This document shows positions 19,957 through 28,719 of a stretch of 62,750 nucleotides of DNA, piece by piece. The first letter of the stretch is position 1; each line of letters starts with the position of its first letter. The stretch covers positions 1 to 62,750 of the forward strand of contig JACRMS010000038.1 in assembly GCA_016214845.1 (NCBI GenBank), in the 5' to 3' direction. This DNA is from Nitrospirota bacterium. Lineage in GTDB: Bacteria > Nitrospirota > Thermodesulfovibrionia > UBA6902. Position numbers and translations under genes: made by a program. The notes below the pieces were generated by a model that worked only from the letters and a program-made list of their open reading frames with translations, was not told the DNA's origin and made no database searches.

Positions 19957-22074
19957 CTATAACATCACCTCCTGTTCAACATTTTGATAAAGCTTTGGGA
20001 TATCAAGAATGAGAGCGACTGTCCCGTCGCCAAGTATCGTGGCCCCTGATATCCCTTCCACATTTTTATAGAATCTTCCAAGGGTCTTGATAACTGTCTG
20101 ATGTTCACCTATTACATGATCGACCACAAAACCTACCCTGTGGCCGTCTATCGAAGTGATGACTATCTGTTCGATCTCGGGCGCGCTGCCGTTTACGGCG
20201 AACTGTTCCCTGAGACTTATGTACGGGATTATTTCTCCCCTGACATTGGCTATCTGTCTGCCGTGCGCCCTTGCCACATCCTGCCGGGTCAGTTCAATGC
20301 ACTCTTCCACAGAAGAGAGCGGCAGCACAAAATGCTCTTCGTCGATATTCACCAGCAACCCTTCTATGATCGCCAGTGTCAGCGGGATTTTCAGAGTTAT
20401 TGTTGTCCCGGTCCCCTTCCGGCTGCTTATGTCTATTGAGCCTCTCAGGTTTTCAATGGCCCTCTTTACTACGTCCATCCCCACACCCCGCCCTGATACA
20501 TTGGTTATGGCCTTTGCCGTTGAAAAACCAGGCGCGAGGACCAGAGAAAAGATCTCCTTCTCAGTCAGTTCAGCATCAGGCGCTATCATCCCTCTTTCAA
20601 CCGCCTTTGCACGGATTACTTCAGGGTCAAGCCCTGCGCCGTCATCTATTATTTCAATTAATACATACGCGCCCGAATGTCTGGCTGAAAGCTGCAGCAT
20701 CCCCTGGACCGGCTTTCCCGCAGCGCTCCGCATCTCCGGTTTTTCAATGCCGTGGTCAATGCTGTTTCTTATCAGATGCACGAGCGGGTCGTTGAGTCTC
20801 TCGATCACGGTCTTGTCGATCTCGGTTTCAGCCCCTTCAACGAGCATCTCTACTTCTTTTCCGGTTTCCATTGAGAGGTCGCGGACAAGGCGTTTGAACT
20901 TGCTGAACAGCGTACCGATAGGCACAAGACGTACGCTCATGGTGTTGTCCCGCAGCTCGCCGGTAAGCCGTTCAACTTCTTCTGCTATTAAAATGAGTTC
21001 AGGATCGCTTTTGAATGCGGCAGTCTGTGTAAGTCTCGCCTGGACTGTCACCAGCTCACCGACTAAATCAACAAGCCGGTCAAGCTTGTCGGAAGATACC
21101 CGTATGCTTGAGGCCGCTTCTGTCTGCTGACTGCTTTGCTTCGGTTCTTTTACTTCTTTGACCTCTCTCATATGCTGCTGTTCAAGGAGGGCAGCTTCAA
21201 CCTTGCGGGAGTCAAGTACTTTTGACGCAACAAGCATCTCGCCTACGCGTTTCTGCTGTCCGAGCACCTTCTGCAGGTCTTCATTTGTAATGAACCCACG
21301 TTCAATGAGGATCTCGCCTATTTTCTTGTTGCCCACTTCTTCCTCGAACCTGCCGGTATCGTCAATAATGTCGATGGTCAGTCTACAGTCATCTTCGATG
21401 AAAATAAAAACGTCCTTTACGGCATTAAGTCCCTTGTCCGTCGTAAGGATAATGTCCCAGTATGTATAACATGACTCGGGGTCAATAGCGTTCAGCGGCG
21501 GGATTGCGTCTGTATATGCAAGACACTTACAGTTTCCCAGTGAGCGAAGTTCATTAATTAATAGTACCGGGTTTGTCCCTTTTAGAAATATGTCCCGGTC
21601 CGGACGGAACTGTATCCGGCAGGTTATGATGTTCCCATCTGTTTTTTGCGTCGCACTGCTGCCTTTTGATGCGGCGGGGTCCCCTTTTTTTTCTGTGCTG
21701 CCCGGGACAAGTTTTTTTAATCCGGTTAGAATCTCTTTACCATGAGATTCATCGGTATTATCAGGAGCGTCAAGCAGGGTCCTGATATAATCACGGGCTG
21801 ACAGGGTCAGATCTATCAGATGTTTGGTAACGGTCACCCCGCCGTTTCTTACAAGGTCAAAAACGGTCTCTACATCATGAGTGAACGCGGCGATTTTATC
21901 AAAACCGAACATTGCCCCTGAACCCTTGATGGTGTGGAGGGCACGGAAGGCCCGGCTTACCAGTTCCTTGTCATCAGGCCTTTCTTCCAGTTCGAGCAGA
22001 GATGATTCGAGTTCTGCAAGCAGTTCACTTGCCTCTTCCAGATATGCTTCCTTATGTTTATCCATGGTTGACAT
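19957..22074 (-). CDS. cheA: Chemotaxis histidine kinase CheA with an extra GspE/PilB-N-like segment
   Basis: 705 residues. HPt domain with phospho-His47 (ALHTIKGSGAMFGF). A middle domain (about 150-245) follows. Then comes an unusual segment, about 248-300, with two half-repeats IGEILIERGFITNEDLQ and VGEMLVASKVLDSRKVE, resembling the N-terminal domain of type II secretion/pilus ATPases. Dimerisation and kinase domains follow (HLIRNSIDHGIEKP, GVGMDVVK), then a CheW-like domain. It starts 3 bases after the STAS gene. The kinase should phosphorylate CheY, CheB and possibly the REC-kinase. Confidence 0.95.
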   Translation of the reverse strand: MSTMDKHKEAYLEEASELLAELESSLLELEERPDDKELVSRAFRALHTIKGSGAMFGFDKIAAFTHDVETVFDLVRNGGVTVTKHLIDLTLSARDYIRTLLDAPDNTDESHGKEILTGLKKLVPGSTEKKGDPAASKGSSATQKTDGNIITCRIQFRPDRDIFLKGTNPVLLINELRSLGNCKCLAYTDAIPPLNAIDPESCYTYWDIILTTDKGLNAVKDVFIFIEDDCRLTIDIIDDTGRFEEEVGNKKIGEILIERGFITNEDLQKVLGQQKRVGEMLVASKVLDSRKVEAALLEQQHMREVKEVKEPKQSSQQTEAASSIRVSSDKLDRLVDLVGELVTVQARLTQTAAFKSDPELILIAEEVERLTGELRDNTMSVRLVPIGTLFSKFKRLVRDLSMETGKEVEMLVEGAETEIDKTVIERLNDPLVHLIRNSIDHGIEKPEMRSAAGKPVQGMLQLSARHSGAYVLIEIIDDGAGLDPEVIRAKAVERGMIAPDAELTEKEIFSLVLAPGFSTAKAITNVSGRGVGMDVVKRAIENLRGSIDISSRKGTGTTITLKIPLTLAIIEGLLVNIDEEHFVLPLSSVEECIELTRQDVARAHGRQIANVRGEIIPYISLREQFAVNGSAPEIEQIVITSIDGHRVGFVVDHVIGEHQTVIKTLGRFYKNVEGISGATILGDGTVALILDIPKLYQNVEQEVML

Positions 22075-22077
22075 CCG

Positions 22078-22419
22078 CTATATCCCCTTCCAGAGACAGC
22101 TCTTTTCCGACTCAATTGAACAACCAAAATTCCGGGAGTATCCTGTTTCCTTCACTACCTTTTTAAATATCTCCGGATAGCCGGGTGTCAGCGCAAAAGA
22201 TTTTTTTGAAATCAACGAGGTCCTGTGAGCAGAGCAGAGGAGCTGAAGGCAGGCGAGGTCCGCGCTTTCAACATTTTTCAGATCAACGAACACGCTCTCG
22301 GCGCCCTCAAAAGATCTTGCCAGCGCATCCTTAAGCGCTGCAGCGCATTCTATAGTCATCTCGCCGCTGATGATGAGCGCCGTGTTCTTCCCCCGTTGTT
22401 CGATCTTTATGTCTGCCAT
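22078..22419 (-). CDS. STAS-domain protein of the chemosensory operon
   Basis: 113 residues from ATG 22419 (the upstream GTG 22428 is too close to the GGGAGG ribosome site). The STAS pattern is clear: TALIISGEMTIECAAALKDA, SVFVDLKNVESADLACLQLL. The usual antagonist serine is replaced (DLAC). It ends with CSIESEKSCLW. Such proteins are often encoded with cheA and cheY in multi-signal chemosensory systems, where their role is poorly understood. Confidence 0.85.
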   Translation of the reverse strand: MADIKIEQRGKNTALIISGEMTIECAAALKDALARSFEGAESVFVDLKNVESADLACLQLLCSAHRTSLISKKSFALTPGYPEIFKKVVKETGYSRNFGCSIESEKSCLWKGI

Positions 22420-22439
22420 GTTTTTCACCCTCCCATTTT

Positions 22440-22470
22440 GCAGGGTACGTTTCAGCCCCGCCCCTACAGG
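22440..22470. repeat. Degenerate GTAGGGGC-type palindrome between STAS gene and cheY
   Basis: On the minus strand the sequence reads GTAGGGGCGGGGCTGAAACG and then TACCC, a decayed member of the palindromic family seen intact at 52219-52247. It fills the short gap between cheY and the STAS gene. Confidence 0.5.
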
Positions 22471-22836
22471 TCATTTCACAAATTTCTTTATTACCTCTAT
22501 TAATTTATCAGGGGTAAAGGGCTTCACAAGCCATCCACTGGCGCCGGCCTGTTTGCCCTCCAGTTTCTTTGTTTCCTGTGATTCTGTTGTGAGCATTACA
22601 ACAGGAGTGAACTTGTTTGACGGGCTGCTGCGGAGCTGTTTTATCAGCGTGATCCCGTCCATGTTCGGCATGTTCAGGTCGGTCACCACCATATCAACTT
22701 TGGCGCCGTTAAGTTTTCCCAGTGCGTCCTTGCCGTCAACAGCCGCGATCACATCGTACCCCGCGTCTTTCAGCGCAAAGGTGACAAGCTGCCTCATTGA
22801 AGCGGAGTCGTCAACTATAAGGATTGTCTTTGCCAT
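22471..22836 (-). CDS. cheY: Chemotaxis response regulator CheY
   Basis: 121 residues, a stand-alone receiver: acidic pair DD (9-10), phospho-Asp53 (VVTDLNMPNMDG), Thr in VMLTTES and Lys in WLVKPFTP. As a single-domain protein it acts by protein contact, classically with the flagellar switch, but in alternative systems with other targets. Starts 3 bases after the short MCP gene. Confidence 0.95.
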   Translation of the reverse strand: MAKTILIVDDSASMRQLVTFALKDAGYDVIAAVDGKDALGKLNGAKVDMVVTDLNMPNMDGITLIKQLRSSPSNKFTPVVMLTTESQETKKLEGKQAGASGWLVKPFTPDKLIEVIKKFVK

Positions 22837-22839
22837 GTC

Positions 22840-24066
22840 TCACCCCTTGTTTGTACCGGCAGGCCTGGTTGCGGCACCGCCTTTCCCTGATAATGTTTTC
22901 TTCAAAACGCTTCGCTCGGATTCCATCGTGTACATCTTTTCGAGCCATTCCGTATTGTTGCTGACGTTATCGAGTTCGTGGATCCTGCCGTCCATAATAT
23001 TTGCGTTTTGCAGCATCTCTTCAATTTCCATTTTGAATTTTTCGAGAGGCTCAATTACATGCTCGATACGCTGTCTCGTGATATCCTGGAATTGCATTGA
23101 TATGACCACGCTGCTGATATCTGATGCAAGCGCCTCGGTCTCGCGAGTGAGATAATCAAGGTGGGTTTTTACTGTGTCAATTGTTTCGTCGATTTTGCTC
23201 ATTGTCTCTTCAACCACTGATGATGATTTTGCTGAAACAGTAAAACTCCTCGAGAGGCTTTCTTCCGAGTTTTTATAAATCTCTCTTGTGTCAGTCTCAA
23301 TCTTTGTGATGAGTTTACGGATTTCCTCAGCCGCGGCATTTGACCTGTCAGAAAGTTTTCTTACCTCGTCGGCCACAATTGCAAAGCCCCTTCCGTGTTC
23401 GCCGGCGCGTGCAGCTTCAATGGCCGCATTAAGGGCCAGAAGGTTTGTCTGCCCTGCAATAAATTCGATCTCATCGACAACTTTATTGATATTGGCCGTG
23501 TCTTCACTCATTATTTTTAATTCGTTCATGGTCTGGCTGGCAAAGGCGATAGCCTCCTGCAAACTTTGTGTTACCTCTGAAAGGGCATTTTTGCTTAAAT
23601 CGATAGCGCTGGTACTCTGATTATTTCCATCCCCTGTAAATTTCCCCAAAACAGCCGAGGAGTCAGCAGTATTCTTTCTTGCACGCTCAACCATATCCAT
23701 GAATTTGGCGCCTATATCGAGGGCTGCGGACTCGGTCTGATCAGTCACCTCCCTGAGCTGGTTGACAAGTACGGGAATGAGCTGCGCTTTGTCATGAAGG
23801 GGCCTTTCGATAGGCTTTATCATCTCCTCGATTTCAGATAATTGTTGCTTCATCTGAAATATATGCTTATTGTTTAAGTTTCTTATGTGTTTTTTGACAA
23901 GAACATAGCTTGCCGCTAAGACCGCTAAAGCAACAACGGAACTGACGGTCATTCTGAGGTAGGTGTTGTTTATTAAGGAGGGGACTGTCAGCAGAATGAG
24001 AATTACGATTAATTGTGTATAGACCGTCCAGCGTTTGCTAACTGGATCTCTCGTTGGGTTTTTCAT
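22840..24066 (-). CDS. MCP-like signalling protein with a minimal membrane anchor
   Basis: 408 residues. Two transmembrane helices (about 15-35 and 40-58) are separated by only a few residues (NNTYLR), so there is no periplasmic sensor domain. No clear HAMP domain follows. The signalling hairpin [20 protein letters not shown] is intact, and the C-terminal part is a long coiled coil ([19 protein letters not shown]) of a type seen in receptors that sense internal signals. It is the first gene of the chemosensory operon. It probably senses cytoplasmic or membrane state or responds through partners. Confidence 0.88.
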   Translation of the reverse strand: MKNPTRDPVSKRWTVYTQLIVILILLTVPSLINNTYLRMTVSSVVALAVLAASYVLVKKHIRNLNNKHIFQMKQQLSEIEEMIKPIERPLHDKAQLIPVLVNQLREVTDQTESAALDIGAKFMDMVERARKNTADSSAVLGKFTGDGNNQSTSAIDLSKNALSEVTQSLQEAIAFASQTMNELKIMSEDTANINKVVDEIEFIAGQTNLLALNAAIEAARAGEHGRGFAIVADEVRKLSDRSNAAAEEIRKLITKIETDTREIYKNSEESLSRSFTVSAKSSSVVEETMSKIDETIDTVKTHLDYLTRETEALASDISSVVISMQFQDITRQRIEHVIEPLEKFKMEIEEMLQNANIMDGRIHELDNVSNNTEWLEKMYTMESERSVLKKTLSGKGGAATRPAGTNKG

Positions 24067-24386
24067 ATCCCCACCTTGTCCTTAAATGAAATATCACTGT
24101 TTCCATAGTTCTTGTCCCTAAGTTCATTTAGAAAAGCAGGAGAGAATTTTTCATCGGGGGAGATAGAAAGGAACTCTCTCCTGCTTTCTTGCAAGTCATG
24201 TTAAATATGTCGGATATTCGACAGGTTCTCTATAGAGGGGCAATCCTGTTTTTTATTAGGGGAAATCTATTAAAAAATGTATAAGGGGAACCCCTATGCT
24301 GATTAAGGGGATGGATTGGGCCTTATTATCAGGCTAATAGTTCTATTTTATAGTAGGGGGACGAGGGAATTATTAAACGGTAGCGG
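24067..24386. promoter_or_regulatory. Upstream region of the chemosensory operon with repeated TA(A/G)GGG boxes
   Basis: 320 bases without a gene. Five G4 boxes lie at 24237-24240, 24259-24262, 24285-24288, 24307-24310 and 24356-24360, most as (T)TA-A/G-GGGG, spaced 22, 26, 22 and about 48 bases apart, that is close to two helical turns or a multiple. One has a facing copy (AAGGGGAACCCCTAT, 24283-24297). The region separates a NarL-type regulator from the operon, so regulator binding is plausible. Confidence 0.45.
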
Positions 24387-25070
24387 CTACTTTGACTTTT
24401 CATTCATCAGCCATTGCACAGCGTGCAAAAACAAATTGCGTGAGTCGTTGAGGTTCATCTTCTTCTTGATGTGGTCCATATATGTCTCGATTGTTTTCAC
24501 GCTGAGATTTAAATGTTCTGCTATTTGGCGGGTTTTCAGCCCTTTGCCGATAAGCTCGAACACCTCCAGTTCACGGTTGCTGAGACTTTCGATAGGGGAA
24601 CTGTTAAGCACAGGTTGTTTAGCGATGAACTTATGTAATAATTTTGCGGCCAGGGTGTCGCTTACAAATATCTCGCCATTCAAGACCCTTCTTATTGCCA
24701 AGATCACCTTCTCGGGCGGTTCTTGTTTCATGATATATCCTTTTGCGCCTATCCTGAGACAGCGTTCAGCGTATAATGCTTCATCGTGCATGGAGAGAAC
24801 AAGAGTTAAGGTTTCGGGGTTTTTATTTAAGAGGCTTTCGATGAGTCTGATGCCATTGCTTTGACCGAGAGAAATATCAATTATTATGAGGTCCGGATGA
24901 CAGTCCTCAATAGCAGGCAAAGCTTGAGAAATATCACTTGCTTCTCCGCAAACAGTAAGGTCGTTTTCCTGGTTAATAAGAAGGGCGAGTCCCTGCCGGA
25001 CTATTGGATGATCATCAACTATAAAGATTTTGTATTTATGGGTCGCGTGTTCCTTGTTATTATTGCTCAT
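24387..25070 (-). CDS. NarL/FixJ-type response regulator (REC-LuxR HTH)
   Basis: 227 residues. Receiver with Asp65 (LIIIDISLGQSNG), then a LuxR-type helix-turn-helix: LSNRELEVFELIGKGLKTRQ and AEHLNLSVKTIETYMDHIKK. It binds DNA when phosphorylated. No partner kinase is adjacent on its own strand; the kinases of the downstream chemosensory block are candidates. Its stop lies at the edge of the repeat-rich region upstream of the operon, so it may be the regulator of that operon. Confidence 0.93.
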   Translation of the reverse strand: MSNNNKEHATHKYKIFIVDDHPIVRQGLALLINQENDLTVCGEASDISQALPAIEDCHPDLIIIDISLGQSNGIRLIESLLNKNPETLTLVLSMHDEALYAERCLRIGAKGYIMKQEPPEKVILAIRRVLNGEIFVSDTLAAKLLHKFIAKQPVLNSSPIESLSNRELEVFELIGKGLKTRQIAEHLNLSVKTIETYMDHIKKKMNLNDSRNLFLHAVQWLMNEKSK

Positions 25071-25282
25071 GATGTCTCAACTCAAATAATGTAAATTTTA
25101 TTTTTAATATTAACACAAAAATCGCCTTTCCTGAAGGCATGCCAAATGACTGAGTAAAGTCATGCAAAGCACAAGATGGAATAAAATAGCTTAGGCGTAT
25201 TGAAAAAAAGTTGTATTCTCCATTAAACTCTATATGGTTATTTTACTGTATATCTAAGATCGTTCAAATAATCAACAGCATC

Positions 25283-25358
<76 letters not shown>

Positions 25359-25522
25359 TTTATTTTCAAACAGTTGCATGTCACTTAAAACCAACCATGT
25401 ACGGATGTTCGATATTATGCCGGGCCCAGCCTGATATTTTTGTTGCAAATTACAAAAAAAGTAGTATGCTTTTTCTTAAAGGGACGCAACATAAACTTTC
25501 CATAAGTGAAAGGAGAATGAGA

Positions 25523-25936
25523 ATGAGAGCGGTTGGGTTATTGATTATATTTCTGATGCTAACAGGAGTTGTATTTGCCGGGGACAAGGGAGAGGCGGTA
25601 AAGGTTTACAAGGCGACTGTTGCTGCTGACGGTGTTCAGAGGATCGAGATCGTCGGCGGTGATTATTTTTTCGATCCGAACTATATAGTTGTAAAGAAGG
25701 ATGTACCGGTGGAACTGATAATCAGGAAAAACCCCGGCATAGTGCCCCATAATATCGTGATAGCTTCACCGGATGCAGGGATGGAAATCAGGGATTCGCT
25801 GGACACGGAGAAGAGGACACTGAAATTCACTCCGTCTAAGACGGGCACATATCCTTTCTACTGCGATAAAAAGTTCCTGTTTTTTAAAAACCACAGGGAA
25901 AAAGGCATGGAAGGCGTTATCGAAGTTACCGATTAG
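25523..25936 (+). CDS. Secreted cupredoxin-domain protein
   Basis: 137 residues from ATG 25523, which fits the AAGGAG at 25510-25515. Signal peptide MRAVGLLIIFLMLTGVVFA. The mature part ends in a type-1 copper pattern: VPHNIVIAS (His), GTYPFYCDKK (Cys), NHREKGMEG (His and Met). It probably carries electrons or binds copper in the periplasm. Length and single domain fit plastocyanin-like or nitrosocyanin-like proteins; the exact partner is unknown. It stands alone after tRNA-Ala. Confidence 0.82.
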   Translation: MRAVGLLIIFLMLTGVVFAGDKGEAVKVYKATVAADGVQRIEIVGGDYFFDPNYIVVKKDVPVELIIRKNPGIVPHNIVIASPDAGMEIRDSLDTEKRTLKFTPSKTGTYPFYCDKKFLFFKNHREKGMEGVIEVTD

Positions 25937-25955
25937 CGGGCCGGCACAGATCAAT

Positions 25956-26825
25956 TTATCTTCCCGCTATCTCCTCTATCGCTGATCTAATACCGAGGAC
26001 GACCTTTGCCATCCGTTCATAATCGAGGACCTCAGGGACATCGCCGGTCCCGTGATATTGCGGGTTTCTGTAAAAGGCGGTGTCCGTCACCATAATTGCA
26101 TTATAGCCGCATTTCCAGAAAGACCTGTGGTCTGAGAAGTCTGTTCCAGGGACGATCGGAAGGCCTGTAAATGACTCGGCGCGCAAGTCCGTTCCTTTTT
26201 TAAAGCCTTTCATCATCCTGTTCAGAAACGCTCTCGATCGAATATTACCGACAAGGGTTATAAAATTTCCTTCAGAGGGATAGAACCATCTGAGGAAGGG
26301 CAACGGGAAAAACTGGCTGTCCGGCCTGTCGGTGAAATACCCTATCATCTCAAGGCATATCATGCCTTCAACCTGAGCGCCCTTTTGTCTGAGGTCATGA
26401 GCGTATACATAACTGCCCTGATGCCTGCTCCTGAAAAAAGGAGGCTCCTCAAGGGTAAACGCGGCAAACTGAACGGTCCTGTCAAGCCGCGTGTCTTTTA
26501 ACAGCCGAGCAAGCTCAAGCAGTCCCGCAATCCCGCTTGCGTTGTCATCCGCACCGGGAGTTCCGATCACCGTGTCATAATGAGCGCCTGCCACAAGGAG
26601 CTTCTCCGGCATCTTTTTGCCTCTGACCTCCACGTAGATATTTGCGTATGTATTTTCTTCAACTTTATACGGCTGCTCAAAGACATGATAACCGTATTCG
26701 CTGAATTTTGATTTAATATAATCAGCGGCCTTATTCAGCGCGCCGGTTTGTGTATAGGGGCGCGGGCCTATTTCTTTTGCGAGGAAGCTTACAGTCTCCC
26801 TGAGATGGTCCCTGATATCGAGCAT
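25956..26825 (-). CDS. M28-family zinc aminopeptidase
   Basis: 289 residues. Zinc-ligand motifs of the M28 family are in order: GAHYDTVIGTPGADDNASG (His, Asp), TLEEPPFF (catalytic and ligand Glu), and later DFSDHRSFW (His). No signal peptide is visible, so it is likely cytoplasmic. It is convergent with the cupredoxin gene. Confidence 0.88.
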   Translation of the reverse strand: MLDIRDHLRETVSFLAKEIGPRPYTQTGALNKAADYIKSKFSEYGYHVFEQPYKVEENTYANIYVEVRGKKMPEKLLVAGAHYDTVIGTPGADDNASGIAGLLELARLLKDTRLDRTVQFAAFTLEEPPFFRSRHQGSYVYAHDLRQKGAQVEGMICLEMIGYFTDRPDSQFFPLPFLRWFYPSEGNFITLVGNIRSRAFLNRMMKGFKKGTDLRAESFTGLPIVPGTDFSDHRSFWKCGYNAIMVTDTAFYRNPQYHGTGDVPEVLDYERMAKVVLGIRSAIEEIAGR

Positions 26826-26889
26826 GGATTGAATTTGGTCCTTATATTCTGTAAAAGTATAGCACTGGCCGTGAGGCGTTTTTGATTAT

Positions 26890-27459
26890 TTGCACAAATT
26901 GGAAGGCAATCTGTTTTATACTTATGCGGCGGGTTTACCAATGAAAATATCGAAATCTTTAAGGCCGACATCCTCGAAGGTCCGGGAGGCTTTATTCAAC
27001 ATCCTGCGCGGCAGGACTGACAATGCCCGGTTCCTCGATCTATACGCGGGCACAGGCGCTGTCGGCATCGAAGCGCTCAAACACGGAGCATCGGAGGCGG
27101 TATTCGTCGAGGCAGGCAGGAGCAACGTCAAGGGCATCGATGAAGCCATCCACAAAAATCGTTTCGCTGAAAAGGCGAGGGTGGTAACAAAAAAAGTCCT
27201 GGCTTTTATTGACTGGGCTGAGATGAACGGGGAGGGCTTTGACATAATTTTTCTCGACCCTCCTTACCACACAGAGGAGATAATGGAGGCCCTGTCCGCG
27301 CTTGGAAAATCAAATATCCTGAAGGATGACGGGATCGTCGCCGCAGAGCATTTCACGAAAAAACACCTGCCGGATGCATTTGACAGGCTGCATAAGATCA
27401 GGGACTACACTTACGGCGACACGGTGCTCAGTCTTTATGAAGCTAAAAAGGTTTATTAG
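26890..27459 (+). CDS. rsmD: 16S rRNA (guanine-N2)-methyltransferase RsmD-like
   Basis: 189 residues from the TTG, or 172 from ATG 26941. RPTSSKVREALFNIL near the N-terminus, the SAM loop FLDLYAGTGAVGIEALKHGA and the catalytic IIFLDPPYHT are the RsmD signature. It methylates G966-type guanine of 16S rRNA. The first 30 residues are unlike the family's usual RIISG..KGR start, so the true start is uncertain. coaD follows, a common pairing with rsmD in bacteria. Confidence 0.9.
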   Translation: MHKLEGNLFYTYAAGLPMKISKSLRPTSSKVREALFNILRGRTDNARFLDLYAGTGAVGIEALKHGASEAVFVEAGRSNVKGIDEAIHKNRFAEKARVVTKKVLAFIDWAEMNGEGFDIIFLDPPYHTEEIMEALSALGKSNILKDDGIVAAEHFTKKHLPDAFDRLHKIRDYTYGDTVLSLYEAKKVY

Positions 27460-27559
27460 CCACGAATTGACTCGAATAAAAAAGATGCAACAGACAGTTA
27501 CCATACTAATTTCAAAGACACACATGTTTTATTCGTGATTATTCGTGTTCATTCGTGGC
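27459..27559. repeat. ~100-bp inverted-repeat element between rsmD and coaD
   Basis: Ends GCCACGAAT (27459-27467) and ATTCGTGGC (27551-27559) are perfect inverted copies; inner CTCGAATAAAA pairs with TTTTATTCGTG. The short direct motif ATTCGTG is repeated three times at the right end. Looks like a small non-coding mobile palindrome, beginning in the rsmD stop codon. Confidence 0.65.
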
Positions 27560-27635
27560 AACTGTCTTATTCAGGATAAAAAAGAATAATGGTATTTCTT
27601 TATTAATCAGCTATAATTTACGACAGGAGCGGATG

Positions 27636-28118
27636 ATGAGTAAAATTGCGATTTACCCGGGTACATTTGATCCTCTGACCAACGGCCACATAGACCTTAT
27701 ACAAAGGACGCTGAAGATCTTCGATGAGGTGGTCATCGCCGTTGCGCCAAGCTATAAGAAGCAGCCCTTGTTCACAATTGAGGAGCGGTTAAATTTCATA
27801 GAGGAATCGATCAGGGGATTCAAGGGGGCCAGGGCGGAGCACTTTAGTAACCTTCTGGTCGATTACACTAAAGATAAAAAGAGCATCGCCATCATCCGGG
27901 GCCTTCGCGCGGTGTCTGATTTTGAATACGAGCTCCAGATGGCCCTCATGAACAGGCGGCTTGACGCAAACATTGAAACAGTCTTTATGATGCCAAGCGA
28001 AGAATACACCTTTCTTTCGTCAACACTGGTCAAGGAAGTTGCGTCATTCGGCGGCTCTGTCAAAGGTTTGGTGCCTGAGATGGTCGAGAAGGCGCTGGTT
28101 GATAAATTCAAACAATAA
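27636..28118 (+). CDS. coaD: Phosphopantetheine adenylyltransferase
   Basis: 160 residues, the family length. Starts MSKIAIYPGTFDPLTNGHID with the nucleotidyltransferase TxGH motif, contains IIRGLRAVSDFEYE and ends the active region with FLSSTLVKEVA. It makes dephospho-CoA from phosphopantetheine and ATP. ATG 27636 fits the CAGGAG site better than ATG 27633. Confidence 0.97.
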   Translation: MSKIAIYPGTFDPLTNGHIDLIQRTLKIFDEVVIAVAPSYKKQPLFTIEERLNFIEESIRGFKGARAEHFSNLLVDYTKDKKSIAIIRGLRAVSDFEYELQMALMNRRLDANIETVFMMPSEEYTFLSSTLVKEVASFGGSVKGLVPEMVEKALVDKFKQ

Positions 28119-28130
28119 TGGAGAGTATAG

Positions 28131-28673
28131 GTGAATGGTGTCAGTGTCAGTAATAAGGAAGCCCTGATTGTGATAGATATGCTGAATGATTTTGTCCTTG
28201 AAGGTTCGCCTCTTGAGGTGCCGGATACGCGGAAGGTCATATCTGCCATTAAAAAAGAAATAGAGAACGCGCGCTCTAAAGGCGACCCCGTAATTTATCT
28301 CTGCGACGCTCACGACAAAGAAGATAGGGAGTTTGCCAAATTCGGCTGGCCTGCGCACACGGTTGACGGGACCAAAGGGGCGCAGGTGATTGATGAACTC
28401 AAGCCGCAGGGAGATGATATCGTCATCAAGAAAAAAAGTTATTCCGGCTTTTACAATACAAAACTCGAAGAGACCTTGAAGGGACTCAAAATAGACAGCG
28501 TCAGGCTTACAGGATGCGTTACCCACATATGTGTAATGTTCATTGCATTTGAAGCTGTGCTGCTGGATTACAAAGTTACAGTCGTTGAAAGCGGTGTTGC
28601 CGGGCTTGCAAAAGAAGACCACGATGCGGCATTAAGGATAATGAAGAACGTGCTTGGGGCAAAGATTTTATAG
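28131..28673 (+). CDS. Isochorismatase-family hydrolase, probable nicotinamidase
   Basis: 180 residues, GTG start with GGAG seven bases upstream. Catalytic Asp in ALIVIDMLNDF, Lys in VIKKKSYSGF, Cys in LTGCVTHICV; metal-ligand pattern CDAHD and PAHTVDGT. Nicotinamidase (nicotinamide to nicotinate) is favoured because the next gene is nicotinate phosphoribosyltransferase; together they salvage NAD. A different isochorismatase-type hydrolase remains possible. Confidence 0.82.
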   Translation: MNGVSVSNKEALIVIDMLNDFVLEGSPLEVPDTRKVISAIKKEIENARSKGDPVIYLCDAHDKEDREFAKFGWPAHTVDGTKGAQVIDELKPQGDDIVIKKKSYSGFYNTKLEETLKGLKIDSVRLTGCVTHICVMFIAFEAVLLDYKVTVVESGVAGLAKEDHDAALRIMKNVLGAKIL

Positions 28674-28675
28674 TA

Positions 28676-28696
28676 GGGGCGTTTCGCGAAACGCCC
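28676..28696. repeat. Perfect palindrome GGGCGTTTCGCGAAACGCCC
   Basis: A 20-bp perfect palindrome preceded by GTAG, in the 46-base gap between the nicotinamidase and nicotinate phosphoribosyltransferase genes. It belongs to the same GTAGGGGC family as 52219-52247. There is no T run, so it is not a standard terminator. Confidence 0.8.
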
Positions 28697-28719
28697 AACA
28701 AGATTGTTCTGGAGGAGGG

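Noticed and set aside
20156-21130. 324-residue plus-strand frame
   Set aside because: Antisense to cheA; serine-rich composition and no motif.
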